From: Sphingomonas hengshuiensis
GTDB taxonomy: Bacteria > Pseudomonadota > Alphaproteobacteria > Sphingomonadales > Sphingomonadaceae
Assembly: GCF_000935025.1 (NCBI RefSeq)
Contig: NZ_CP010836.1
Location: forward strand, 3,906,001 to 3,970,000
Length of the DNA: 64,000 nucleotides
Reading direction: 5' to 3'
The notes below the pieces were generated by a model. That model was not told the DNA's origin. It saw only the letters and a list, made by a program, of their open reading frames with translations, and did no database searches. Both the position numbers and the translations under genes were made by a program. Shown here in pieces: positions 1-8,336 of the stretch (the first letter of the stretch is position 1; the number at the start of each line of letters is the position of its first letter).

Positions 1-41
1 TCAGGCTTTAAGCGGGCCGGGGCCCCCGCTGCAAGCGGTGG

Positions 42-1784
42 TTAGCGGATGCGCCACACGCGAACGGGGGAATTGGCGATTTCGACGGGCTCCAGCCAGT
101 CGAAACGCGCGCCATCCTCGAGCTGCGCCCAGAAACCGTGCGGACTTTCCTCGCGGTATAATTCGGGTTCGTTGAGCCCCGGGCACACCACCAGATAGCG
201 GGCGCCATAGCCGCGGAGGATGCGGTGCGCGTTATCGGGCGTGCCCGTGAAGGCGGCGATCACATCGTGCATCGCGGCATGGTTGCGGTGATGGCCGCTG
301 GCGATGCCCTGGTGCGGCGTGGCGACCAGGATATCGGGCGTCAGGTCGAGCGGCGCGAAGATCCGCGACGGCGGCAGCGCGGTGCCGATCACGCGCGCAT
401 CGAGTCCCCGTTCGCACTGCACCCCAGACGCGGGGCGCTGCTGCCCGGCGCGGACCGCCTCGGTCTGCGGAAAACCCGCCACGGCCAGCACGATCAGGCC
501 GGGGCATATCGTCACCAACGCGCCCGCCGTCGCCACCATGCGCACGCCGGCCCCCTCGATCCGGCGGGCGCGACGGAGCATATGATCCAATGCCCAGGCC
601 GCGCCGGGGATCGCGAAGGCATTGGCCGTCGCGCCCGCCCGCATGACCAATGCCGCAAGCACCAAGGCTGCAAGCAGCGCCGCCGCAACGAGCATCCAGC
701 GCATCCGCATCGCCGCCGGGCTGCTCCACAGCGCCAGTACGGTGCCGATCAGGCCCGTGACGGGCAGCCCGATGGTCAGCCCGGCCCAGACCAGCGAGGA
801 TTGTCGCCACAGCGGAAGGCCTTCGTCGGTGTTCTCATACCACATCCGCCGCGTGAGCGGATCGAGTTGCGCGAACGGCCCCCCGACGCATTCGGGCGCA
901 GTGTACAGCAACACCGCGACGGCAACCGCGCCCACAAATGCAAGCGCGGCCAGCCGAATCGCCAGAGGCCCCCGCCCCGTCAGGCTGGCCGCAGAGGCAC
1001 CGATCGCCCCGACGCCGAGCACCAGCAGCCAGTCCGGCGTCAGCGCGTCGCACATCGGTGCCGCATACTGGACCCCGCGCGTCGCAAGCTGGAGCAGCAA
1101 CGCCGACAGGAACAGCCCCCACACGGCGCCCAGCAGCATCGGCCTGCGCGCCGGGTCGAATGCCCAGGCCAGCGCGACGATGCCGGTCAGTGCCGCCGCG
1201 ATCGGCAGTCCTTCGAGCGAAATCGTGACCAGCGCCGCGAGGCACGCCCCCAGCAGCGCCCCGGCCCTGATGCTCGGTCGGCCGACCAGCAGGGTCAGCG
1301 CGGCAAGCGCCAGCACGACCTGCCACCCATGGTGATCGATCCGCAGCGGTCGCATCTGGTAGAGCAGCGGCACCGAAAGCGGCGCGATCAGCACCGCCAG
1401 CCGCGCGGGCTCCTCCCCCGCCACGCGCCGGGTAAGGACCGCGACGAGCGCGAACATCGCCGCCATCGTCAGCAGCGGCACGGCGATCAGCGCCGCCGTC
1501 TCGGCGCCTGCCTGCCCCAGCAACGGGCGCGTGAGCAGCAGGACGGCGGCCAGCGGCAAGTCCACCAGCCGCGACCAGTGCAGGTCCCCGCCTGCCAGCC
1601 GGTGCTGGCTGACATCCCACCAGCTCTGCCCGGCGGCCAGGTCACGCACCTCCATCAGCCGCATCGCGTCATCGGGGTCGGGGAACCGCCATTCGCCGAT
1701 CGCCCCCGCGCTCATCGCCAGCAGCAAAACCGCCGCCAGCGTCCAGCCGATCGTGATCGCCGGCCATAACGGACGCGGGGTCAT
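42..1784 (-). CDS. GT-C-like polytopic membrane protein
   Basis: A 580-residue protein made almost entirely of hydrophobic segments, with roughly ten or more membrane spans and a short soluble C-terminal domain. An acidic motif PDPDDAMRL follows the first span, in the place where GT-C-fold glycosyltransferases (STT3, PMT, ArnT type) carry their catalytic acidic loop. The C-terminal part has GYGARYLVVCPG, which resembles the soluble tail of such enzymes. I infer a lipid-linked-sugar glycosyltransferase or a related membrane enzyme; the substrate cannot be read from sequence. The start at 1784 is chosen because its ATG overlaps the TGA of the upstream gene (ATGA, 1781-1784), indicating translational coupling; upstream in-frame codons look like shadow of the preceding gene. 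Homologues are often carried in databases under misleading efflux-pump names, and nothing here resembles an RND pump. Confidence 0.75.
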   Translation of the reverse strand: MTPRPLWPAITIGWTLAAVLLLAMSAGAIGEWRFPDPDDAMRLMEVRDLAAGQSWWDVSQHRLAGGDLHWSRLVDLPLAAVLLLTRPLLGQAGAETAALIAVPLLTMAAMFALVAVLTRRVAGEEPARLAVLIAPLSVPLLYQMRPLRIDHHGWQVVLALAALTLLVGRPSIRAGALLGACLAALVTISLEGLPIAAALTGIVALAWAFDPARRPMLLGAVWGLFLSALLLQLATRGVQYAAPMCDALTPDWLLVLGVGAIGASAASLTGRGPLAIRLAALAFVGAVAVAVLLYTAPECVGGPFAQLDPLTRRMWYENTDEGLPLWRQSSLVWAGLTIGLPVTGLIGTVLALWSSPAAMRMRWMLVAAALLAALVLAALVMRAGATANAFAIPGAAWALDHMLRRARRIEGAGVRMVATAGALVTICPGLIVLAVAGFPQTEAVRAGQQRPASGVQCERGLDARVIGTALPPSRIFAPLDLTPDILVATPHQGIASGHHRNHAAMHDVIAAFTGTPDNAHRILRGYGARYLVVCPGLNEPELYREESPHGFWAQLEDGARFDWLEPVEIANSPVRVWRIR

Positions 1785-3295
1785 GCCGCCTTCAGGCGTT
1801 CCGGCACGAGCCGCTCGGACGCGAGCGCCGCCTTCTCGCCCTCGGTGCCGCTCTCGTGATATTCGGCGTCCTCGTTGACGTTCCACACGTCATAGACGCG
1901 GGCACCGGCGGCGATGTTCTTGACCGTCAGCATCGCGGTCATCATCGCATGGTCCTGGTTGTTATAGCGGTGCATGCCGTTGCGGCCGACCAGGTGCAAC
2001 GTCGGATAACGCGCCTCCAGCTCGCGGCGCAGCGCATCGACATTGTCGCGATAGCCCTCGTCATAGACCGGATACGCCTTTTCCTGCCGCACCACTGCGC
2101 CGCCGACGACGGTCGCCGGATCGGCGAGCCCGAGTTGCGCCAGCTCTTGCGTCGCCAGTGCGACCAGATCGTCGTCCGCCATGCGCCACAGCCCGTCGCC
2201 CTCGAAGCAGAAATACTCCAGGCCGACGCACGCGATCGATTCGTCGGGCACCATTTCGGGCGACCAGCTCCGGAAATTCTGGACGCGGCCCACCTTCACG
2301 CCCTGTTCGTGGATATAGATCCAGTTGTCGGGGAACAGATCCTCCGAACGGATCATCAGCGCGACCGTCAGGAAGTCGCGATACTGGAGGTCCAGCGCCG
2401 CCGGAATCGCAGCGGGCATCGGCTGGATACGCCCCGCCAGCTCGCGCATCGGCGCCGACGAGATCACATGCGCGGCGTTGATCGTCACCACCGCGCCGTC
2501 GCCGCGCGTCGCCTGGACGTTCCAGCGTTGGGTTGCGTCGTTATACGCCATCGCCTTCAGCGCATGGTCCATCAGGACATGATTGCCGCCCTCGACGACG
2601 CGGTCGCGCGCGGCGTCCCACATCATCCCCGGCCCCTTGCGCGGATAGCGGAAGGTCTCGAGCAGCGTCTTGGTCGCCATCCCGTCATTGGGGGTCCTGT
2701 TGAGCCCCAGCGAGCGCTTGAGCCCGTCGAGCACCGCCTTGCCCAGGCTCAGCCCCTTGATCCGCTGCGCCGCCCAGTCCGCCGACATCGTGTCGCACGG
2801 CATCCCCCACACTTTCTCGGTATAGGTCTTGAAGAAGATCGAATAGAGCTTGTGCCCGAACTGGTTGACGACCCAATCCTCGAAGCTTTTCACGTCCTTG
2901 CGCGGAAACAGCTTGGCCTTGGCATAGCTCGCCATGCACAGGCTCGACGTCCACAGCCCCAGATTGAACAGCGCCTCGAACGCGCGCAACGGATAGCTGT
3001 AGAATCTGCCGCCATAATAGATGCGGCTCATCCGGGGGCGTTCGATGAAATCATGCGGAAGGATCTCGTTCCAGAGATCGACCACTTCCTTCGATTTCGA
3101 GAAAAACCGGTGCCCGCCAATGTCGAAACGGAAACCGCCATGCTCGACGGTACGGCTGATCCCGCCGACATAGACGGGGTCCTTCTCGATCACGCTGACC
3201 GAATAGCCCGCTTTCGTAAGCAGATAGGCCGCGGTCAGGCCAGCCGGTCCCGCCCCGATGATCGCGACGTCGACGGCATTGCTGGTAGCGGGCAT
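1781..3295 (-). CDS. FAD-dependent amine oxidoreductase / UDP-galactopyranose mutase-like protein
   Basis: A 504-residue flavoprotein. The N-terminus has the Rossmann motif GAGPAGL at residues 14-20, followed about 20 residues later by an acidic residue ending beta-2 (VIEKD) and a GGISRT stretch typical of the amine oxidase/protoporphyrinogen oxidase/UDP-galactopyranose mutase superfamily. FDIGGHRFFSKS and a late GMHRYNNQDHAMMTA segment fit the FAD-binding ends of this group. The partner gene downstream overlaps by four bases and is a GT-C-like membrane protein, so I infer a role in modification of a sugar nucleotide or lipid-linked sugar rather than haem synthesis. The start is the first ATG, with GGAAG upstream. 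The gene follows palindromic element 1. Confidence 0.8.
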   Translation of the reverse strand: MPATSNAVDVAIIGAGPAGLTAAYLLTKAGYSVSVIEKDPVYVGGISRTVEHGGFRFDIGGHRFFSKSKEVVDLWNEILPHDFIERPRMSRIYYGGRFYSYPLRAFEALFNLGLWTSSLCMASYAKAKLFPRKDVKSFEDWVVNQFGHKLYSIFFKTYTEKVWGMPCDTMSADWAAQRIKGLSLGKAVLDGLKRSLGLNRTPNDGMATKTLLETFRYPRKGPGMMWDAARDRVVEGGNHVLMDHALKAMAYNDATQRWNVQATRGDGAVVTINAAHVISSAPMRELAGRIQPMPAAIPAALDLQYRDFLTVALMIRSEDLFPDNWIYIHEQGVKVGRVQNFRSWSPEMVPDESIACVGLEYFCFEGDGLWRMADDDLVALATQELAQLGLADPATVVGGAVVRQEKAYPVYDEGYRDNVDALRRELEARYPTLHLVGRNGMHRYNNQDHAMMTAMLTVKNIAAGARVYDVWNVNEDAEYHESGTEGEKAALASERLVPERLKAA

Positions 3296-3390
3296 TCTGG
3301 TGCTTCCCCCCGGTGGAGCATGGGATGCTCCGGCAATGCGGGGGGAAGCGATAAATTCTGGTTAATATCCGGGTAAACCCGGAGGGGCGG

Positions 3391-3536
3391 CTGTTTGAAA
3401 AATGCGCGGAAGAGCGCATTTTTGTTGCGGCCCCGGCCCGCTCCCCCACCCGGCCACCCATAGAATACACTGGCGTTGGGTGGCCGGGTGGGGGAGCGGG
3501 CCGGGGCCGCAATGCGCCGTCAGGCGCACAAAAACC
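3391..3536. repeat. Palindromic element 1 (long inverted repeat with flanking hairpins)
   Basis: Perfect 36-bp arms at 3425-3460 and 3477-3512 enclose a 16-base loop (3461-3476) that starts TAGAATA. To the left is a small hairpin with 10-bp arms AAAAATGCGC/GCGCATTTTT (3398-3423, loop GGAAGA), preceded by GGCTGTTTGAAA. To the right is a smaller one, TGCGCC/GGCGCA (3513-3528). The element starts a few bases beyond the argG stop codon (3542-3544) and ends upstream of the FAD oxidoreductase. Two related copies lie at 19761 and 24274. It could act as a bidirectional terminator or mRNA 3' stabiliser; read on the minus strand, the left hairpin ends in a T run. Confidence 0.9.
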
Positions 3537-3541
3537 CCGCT

Positions 3542-4762
3542 TTAGCGCCCGTCGCGGCGCCCCAGCAGGCGCAGGCGGAGCGCCTGGAGCTTGATGAAGC
3601 CCGCAGCATCGCGCTGGTCATACGCGCCCTGATCGTCCTCGAACGTCACCACCTTCTCGCTGTACAGCGTGTGCGGCGACTTCCGGCCCGTGACGATGAC
3701 ATTGCCCTTGTACAGCTTCAGCCGGACGGTGCCCGTCACCTTCTCCTGGCTATGGTCGATCGCGGCCTGGAGCATCTCGCGCTCGGGCGCGAACCAGAAG
3801 CCGTTATAGATCAGCTCGGCATAGCGCGGCGCCAATTCGTCCTTCAGGTGCGCGGCGCCGCGATCCAGCGTGATCTGCTCGATCCCGCGATGCGCGAGGT
3901 GGTAGATGGTCCCGCCCGGGGTCTCATACATGCCGCGCGACTTCATGCCGACGAAGCGGTTCTCGACCAGGTCGAGGCGACCAATGCCGTGCTTGCGGCC
4001 CAGTTCGTTGAGCGCGGCGAGCAGCGTCGCCGGGCTCATCGCCTCGCCGTTCAGCGCGACGCCGTCGCCGCGTTCGAAATCGATCGTGATCGTCTCGGGC
4101 GCGTCGGGCGCGTCCTCGGGGTTCACGGTGCGCGAATAGACATAATCGGGGACCTCGTCCCACGGGTCCTCCAGCACTTTGCCCTCGGACGAAGTGTGCA
4201 GCAGGTTCGCGTCGGTCGAGAAGGGCGCTTCGCCGCGCTTGTCCTTGCTCACCGGGATCTGGTGCTGCTCGGCGAATTCGATCAGCCGGGTACGGCTGGT
4301 CAGATCCCATTCGCGCCACGGCGCGATCACCTTGATATCGGGCGCGAGCGCATAATAGCCGAGCTCGAAGCGGACCTGGTCGTTGCCCTTGCCGGTCGCG
4401 CCATGGCTGACCGCGTCGGCGCCGACCATCTTCGCAATCTCGATCTGGCGCTTGGCGATCAGCGGCCGCGCGATCGACGTGCCGAGCAGGTACAGCCCCT
4501 CATACAGCGCATTGGCGCGCATCATCGGGAAGACGAAGTCGCGGACGAACTCCTCCTTCAAATCGTCGATGAAGATATGCTCGGGCTTCACCCCCGCCAT
4601 CTCGGCCTTGCGCCGCGCGGGTTCCAGCTCCTCGCCCTGCCCCAGATCGGCGGTGAAGGTCACGACTTCGCAGTTATACGTCTGCTGGAGCCACTTCAGG
4701 ATCACGCTGGTATCGAGCCCGCCCGAATAGGCGAGGACGACTCGGTTGATCTGATCGGACAT
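3542..4762 (-). CDS. argG: Argininosuccinate synthase
   Basis: A 406-residue enzyme that joins citrulline and aspartate with ATP to give argininosuccinate, the penultimate step of arginine synthesis, in the cytoplasm. The N-terminal [15 protein letters not shown] is the ATP pyrophosphatase loop. Downstream segments [15 protein letters not shown] and [12 protein letters not shown] match the citrulline and aspartate binding regions of the family. Length is that of the usual bacterial enzyme (about 400-445). A GGAG precedes the ATG. It is transcribed alone: 83 bases separate it from cfa upstream, and its 3' end runs directly into palindromic element 1, which may terminate it. No regulatory leader was recognised. 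Confidence 0.96.
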   Translation of the reverse strand: MSDQINRVVLAYSGGLDTSVILKWLQQTYNCEVVTFTADLGQGEELEPARRKAEMAGVKPEHIFIDDLKEEFVRDFVFPMMRANALYEGLYLLGTSIARPLIAKRQIEIAKMVGADAVSHGATGKGNDQVRFELGYYALAPDIKVIAPWREWDLTSRTRLIEFAEQHQIPVSKDKRGEAPFSTDANLLHTSSEGKVLEDPWDEVPDYVYSRTVNPEDAPDAPETITIDFERGDGVALNGEAMSPATLLAALNELGRKHGIGRLDLVENRFVGMKSRGMYETPGGTIYHLAHRGIEQITLDRGAAHLKDELAPRYAELIYNGFWFAPEREMLQAAIDHSQEKVTGTVRLKLYKGNVIVTGRKSPHTLYSEKVVTFEDDQGAYDQRDAAGFIKLQALRLRLLGRRDGR

Positions 4763-4845
4763 GAGGCAGCAAACTCCGGCAGGGCAGGGAACGCTGGCCC
4801 TCTAGGGTCGGGGGCCGGGATTCGCAAGCGACCCCGGCGCCGAGC

Positions 4846-6108
4846 TCAGGCGCAAACCCGCGCTCGGTCGCCATCCCCCGCGTCGCCGCCGTCGCGCAGG
4901 CGCTGCTCGGCTTCGAACATATAATCGCGCGTGATCGGCAATGCGTCGCGCGATCGCGCGAACTGGAGCTGATAATTGACCAGCCCGCCGTTCAGGAAGC
5001 TGACCGTGCAACCGGCGAGGTAGAAGGTCCACATCCGGTAGAAGCGCTCGTCATACAGCGCGACAATGTCGTCGCGCGCCGCGATGGTGCGGTCGTACCA
5101 ATGCTTGAGCGTATGCCCGTAATGCATCCGCAGCACTTCCACATCGGTCATGTAGAAGCGCAGCCCCTCATAACCCTTCGCGATCTCCGACAGCGCGGGG
5201 ATATAGCCGCCGGGAAAGATATATTTGAGCGTGAACTTGTCGGTCACCCCCGGCCCGCCGGCGCGACCGATCGTGTGGAGCAGCATCACGCCCTGCGGCG
5301 TCAGCAGCTCGCGGCATTTGCGGAAGAAGGTGCGGTAATGCGGCGTGCCGACATGCTCGAACATGCCGACCGAGACGATGCGGTCGAACTGGCCGGTGAC
5401 GTGGCGATAATCGATCAGCTCGAAACGGACCTTGTCGGCCACCCCGGCTTCGACTGCACGTCGCCGCGCGACCTTGAGCTGTTCCTCGGACAGCGTCACG
5501 CCCAGCACTTCGGCGCCGGTCCTGGCATGAAGATACAGCGCCATCCCGCCCCAGCCACAGCCGATGTCGAGCACGCGCATCCCAGGCTCGAGCGCCAGCT
5601 TGGCGGCGATATGCGCCTTCTTGTCGCTCTGCGCCTGCTCCAGGCTGTTCGCGGGGTCGGTGAAATAGGCGCAGCTATATTGGCGATCGATGTCGAGGAA
5701 GAGATCGTAGAGCCGGTCGGACAAGTCGTAATGATGCGCGACGTTGCGCTTCGATCGCTTCGCCATGTTGTAGCGCCCGATCCGGAACGCGGCGGCGCCG
5801 ACCAGCCGTCGCAACGCCGTCGGGTTCAGCGTCGCCGTACCCGCTTCCCAGCGATGATTGGCGGTGATGAGGTTGAGCAGGCCGAGGATGTCGCCCTGCT
5901 CGATCACCAGCCTGCCGTCCATAAACGCTTCGGCGGCGCCCAGGCTCGGATCGCGCAGAATCGCGCCCGCCGCGCCCTTTGCCAGCCGGATCGTTACCGG
6001 CGGCAGGTCGAGCGATGGCGTTCCAAATTCGCGTTGCGTTCCGTTCGAGTGAAGTACGGTGAGTGTGCCTCGCCTGACCGCGTGGGCGAAAAACCGGTCG
6101 ATCAACAT
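4846..6108 (-). CDS. cfa: Cyclopropane-fatty-acyl-phospholipid synthase family methyltransferase
   Basis: A 420-residue SAM-dependent enzyme expected to add a methylene bridge to unsaturated acyl chains of membrane phospholipids. The first ~110 residues are the family's N-terminal lipid-interacting region (EAFMDGRLVIEQGDILGLLN). The catalytic half begins with VAHHYDLSDRLYDLFLD and carries motif I VLDIGCGWGGMALYL, VSVGMFEHVG and the HTIG segment, all typical of CFAS/mycolic acid cyclopropane synthases. The length is a little above that of E. coli Cfa (382). It probably has its own promoter; the spacing to the molybdopterin gene upstream is 86 bases and contains a short palindrome. The closest alternative is a related lipid methyltransferase of the same family. 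Confidence 0.9.
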   Translation of the reverse strand: MLIDRFFAHAVRRGTLTVLHSNGTQREFGTPSLDLPPVTIRLAKGAAGAILRDPSLGAAEAFMDGRLVIEQGDILGLLNLITANHRWEAGTATLNPTALRRLVGAAAFRIGRYNMAKRSKRNVAHHYDLSDRLYDLFLDIDRQYSCAYFTDPANSLEQAQSDKKAHIAAKLALEPGMRVLDIGCGWGGMALYLHARTGAEVLGVTLSEEQLKVARRRAVEAGVADKVRFELIDYRHVTGQFDRIVSVGMFEHVGTPHYRTFFRKCRELLTPQGVMLLHTIGRAGGPGVTDKFTLKYIFPGGYIPALSEIAKGYEGLRFYMTDVEVLRMHYGHTLKHWYDRTIAARDDIVALYDERFYRMWTFYLAGCTVSFLNGGLVNYQLQFARSRDALPITRDYMFEAEQRLRDGGDAGDGDRARVCA

Positions 6109-6166
6109 CAGTAGACGTTCTCCAGGCTTCCCCGCCCCGTTGCGGCAAACCTAGGGATCGGGAAAG

Positions 6167-6183
6167 TTTCCGCAATGCGGAAA
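6167..6183. terminator. Short palindrome between the molybdopterin gene and cfa
   Basis: TTTCCGCA and TGCGGAAA form 8-bp arms around one base, with an A run on the right of the + strand. It lies between the stop of the molybdopterin oxidoreductase gene (6195) and the start of cfa (6108). It may be a weak terminator for the former or an operator for cfa; the sequence alone does not decide. Confidence 0.35.
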
Positions 6184-6194
6184 AAACGCGCCGG

Positions 6195-6926
6195 TCAGAT
6201 TCCGGCGTACCATTCATAGCCGTTATAATCCTCCCAGAACCCGCCCTTGCCCTTGCCGATGCCGTCGAGCGTCGCCACCGCCTCGACTCGCATGACGTAT
6301 TTCGCCTGCTTGTAACCAAGCTGGCGCTCGACCCGCAGCCGCACCGGCGCGCCGTGCCCGACCGTCAGCGGCGCGTCGTTCATCGCCCAGGCAAGGATGG
6401 TCTGGGGGTGGAAGGCATCGACCAGGTCGATCGATTCATAATAGGGCTGGCCGGCGATGCTGTCGCCGCAGTGCAGCACGATATAGCGCGCCTCGGGCCG
6501 GAGCCCTGCGAGCTGGAGCAAGGTCTCCAGCCGAGGCCCCTGCCACTTGCCGATCGCGCTCCAGCCCTCGACGCAATCGTGGCGGGTGATCTGCGCGCGC
6601 TGAGGCAGCGATCGCAGGTTGGCTAGGCTGAGCGACAGCGGGCGCGCGACCAGCCCGTCGACCGCCAGCCGCCAGTCGACAAAGCGATTGGCGGCCATCG
6701 CGGAATAGCTGGGGGTGTTGGGATTGGCGGTGCCGTTGACGCGGAAGCGCGGGCTCCTCTGGTCGGCGCGGAATTCGCGGGCCAGCGCCGCGCGCCCCAC
6801 GATCGATCGCTGGAGGAAATGATGCGCCTCGTCCGCCGACATCAGCACCGGGCTGTCGCTCAGCGAATCGCATCCGGCGAGCAAGGTCGCGCCGCCGGTG
6901 ACGAGCAGGTTGCGGCGTGTGATCAT
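6195..6926 (-). CDS. Exported molybdopterin-dependent oxidoreductase (sulfite oxidase fold)
   Basis: A 243-residue protein of the sulfite oxidase-like molybdopterin domain. The N-terminus TRRNLLVTGGATLLAGC combines a twin-arginine pair with a lipobox-like LLAGC, suggesting Tat export and possible lipid anchoring in the periplasm. RHDCVEGWSAIGKW supplies the cysteine that ligates molybdenum. YYESIDLVDAFHPQTILAWAMN and GAPVRLRVERQLGYK are the conserved cofactor-domain segments. The start at 6926 overlaps the TGA of the cytochrome b gene upstream (ATGA), so the pair is translationally coupled and the cytochrome is the likely electron partner. Unlike MsrP/MsrQ, the partner belongs to the cytochrome b561-like group. 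Substrate unknown. Confidence 0.85.
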   Translation of the reverse strand: MITRRNLLVTGGATLLAGCDSLSDSPVLMSADEAHHFLQRSIVGRAALAREFRADQRSPRFRVNGTANPNTPSYSAMAANRFVDWRLAVDGLVARPLSLSLANLRSLPQRAQITRHDCVEGWSAIGKWQGPRLETLLQLAGLRPEARYIVLHCGDSIAGQPYYESIDLVDAFHPQTILAWAMNDAPLTVGHGAPVRLRVERQLGYKQAKYVMRVEAVATLDGIGKGKGGFWEDYNGYEWYAGI

Positions 6927-7642
6927 TTGCGCTCCCCCGTCCCCGGTACACGCCACCAGCCGGTGATCATCGACCGCACTTCGTCCAGCGGCCCGGCGAG
7001 CATCACCAGCGTCAGATGCACCAGCACGAAGCCGGTGAGCAGCGCCATCGCGATGAAATGCACCGACCGCGCCGATTGCCGCCCGCCGAACAGGTCCGCG
7101 ATCCACGGCCACATCCCCGGCGCCAGCGCCAGCCCGCTGAGGATCAGCACCGGCAGCAGCACGAACAACACGCCGATGTACGACAGCTTCTGGAAGATAT
7201 TGTAATCGCGCGGGCTCTCCGGATCATGGAAGCGCAGCGCGAGATGCGCGCGGAAATCGGCCCATAAATGCCGGCCCGAAAGCTCGCGGCGACGGATGCG
7301 CAGGTCGCGCTGGACATGGCGGTTGGCCAGGCTCCCCAGCAGATAGACGAGCAGCCCGAACGCCAGCACCAGCGCGAAGAAAAGATGCCAGTGGCGCGCG
7401 CCCGACAGGCTGTAGTGGCTGGGGATCGTCACCCAGCCCGGAAAGCGCGGCAGCTCCAGCCAGGCGGGGTCGTAATTCGCGCCGAAATGCCCCCAATAGA
7501 GCCGTGGATGCGCGTTGAAGATCATCAGCCCGCTGCCGATCATCACGAACACCGCCAGCGCGTTGATCCAGTGCCACAGGCGCGTGATCAGCCGATGGCG
7601 ATATACCAAAGCATCCTTGCCCGAACCGGGATCGCTCGCCAT
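6923..7642 (-). CDS. Cytochrome b561-like membrane electron carrier
   Basis: A 239-residue integral membrane protein with four to five spans and histidines placed as haem ligands: RLWHWINAL in the first span, SGARHWHLFF in the next, and VHFIAMALLTGFVLVH near the C-terminus. This is the di-haem cytochrome b pattern of membrane anchors for periplasmic dehydrogenases. It overlaps the molybdopterin oxidoreductase by four bases and probably passes electrons between that enzyme and the quinone pool. I place the start at 7642 rather than the earlier in-frame ATG because AAGGGA lies at proper spacing before it. The gene is divergent from the flavin reductase gene at 7711. Confidence 0.85.
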   Translation of the reverse strand: MASDPGSGKDALVYRHRLITRLWHWINALAVFVMIGSGLMIFNAHPRLYWGHFGANYDPAWLELPRFPGWVTIPSHYSLSGARHWHLFFALVLAFGLLVYLLGSLANRHVQRDLRIRRRELSGRHLWADFRAHLALRFHDPESPRDYNIFQKLSYIGVLFVLLPVLILSGLALAPGMWPWIADLFGGRQSARSVHFIAMALLTGFVLVHLTLVMLAGPLDEVRSMITGWWRVPGTGERK

Positions 7643-7710
7643 GTCATCCCTTTCCCGTCCGCCTCGCCAATACGCCATTCGCGGTATCGGGCCAAAAGGT
7701 TTCACCGCTG

Positions 7711-8334
7711 ATGCCCGATGCCGATTTCCATTTCTACGAGCCCGGCAAGGGCCATGGCCTCCCCCATGACCCGCTCAACGCCATCGTCGCGCCGCGCCCG
7801 ATCGGCTGGGTCAGCACCGTCTCGCCGGACGGCGTCCGCAACCTCGCGCCGTACAGCTTCTTCATGCTGTTCAACTATCGCCCGCCGATCATCGGCTTTT
7901 CGTCGATGGGGTGGAAGGACAGCGTCGCCAATGTGCAGGCGACCGGCGAGTTCGTCTGGAACCTCGCCACCCGCGCGCAGGCGGAGGCGATGAATGCCAG
8001 CTCGGCGAGCGTCGCGCCCGAGATCGACGAATTCGCGCTGGCCGGGCTCGACGCGCTTCCCTCGACGCTGGTCCGCCCGAATCGCGTCGCGGGCAGCCCG
8101 GTGCAGTTCGAATGCAGGCTGACCCAGCTCGTCCGGCTGGAGACCAAGGAGGGCGCGGCGCTCGACCAATGGCTCGTGCTCGGCGAAGCCATTGGAGTGC
8201 ATATCGACCGCGCAATGCTGGAGGACGGCATCTACCAGACCGCACGCCCGCACCCGATCCTGCGCGGCGGCGGCCCGGCGGACTATTTCGAGATTGGCGA
8301 GGATGCGCTGTTCAAAATGCCGCGCCCGCGCTGA
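7711..8334 (+). CDS. Flavin reductase family protein (FMN-binding split barrel)
   Basis: A 207-residue protein of the DIM6/NTAB flavin reductase-like family. It opens with a short N-terminus (DFHFYEPGKGHGLPHDPLNA), then IVAPRPIGWVSTVSPDGVRNLAPYS, the characteristic FMN-binding strand-turn-strand. SSMGWKDSVANVQATGEFVWNLA and AGSPVQFECRL are also typical. Members bind FMN and either reduce flavin for monooxygenases or act as stand-alone flavoproteins. No monooxygenase partner is adjacent, so its physiological role is unknown. It is divergent from the cytochrome b gene and convergent with the TauE-type permease, whose stop lies three bases away. Confidence 0.85.
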   Translation: MPDADFHFYEPGKGHGLPHDPLNAIVAPRPIGWVSTVSPDGVRNLAPYSFFMLFNYRPPIIGFSSMGWKDSVANVQATGEFVWNLATRAQAEAMNASSASVAPEIDEFALAGLDALPSTLVRPNRVAGSPVQFECRLTQLVRLETKEGAALDQWLVLGEAIGVHIDRAMLEDGIYQTARPHPILRGGGPADYFEIGEDALFKMPRPR

Positions 8335-8336
8335 AT

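Noticed and set aside
225..1769. Long + strand open frame of 514 codons opposite the GT-C-like gene
   Set aside because: It is rich in Arg, Gln, His and Pro, with no domain; it is the antisense shadow of a high-GC coding frame. The minus-strand frame has coherent membrane spans.
42..1784. Naming the first gene as an AcrB/AcrD-type efflux pump
   Set aside because: Length, topology and the PDPDD motif do not fit RND transporters (about 1000 residues).
1856..3376. Open frame of 506 codons antisense to the FAD oxidoreductase
   Set aside because: Same shadow signature (Arg/His/Asp rich, no motifs), while the opposite strand has a clear FAD-binding protein.
3391..3536. Palindromic elements considered as CRISPR or attachment sites
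   Set aside because: The copies are single, widely spaced, intergenic and have no spacers, cas genes, integrase or tRNA nearby.
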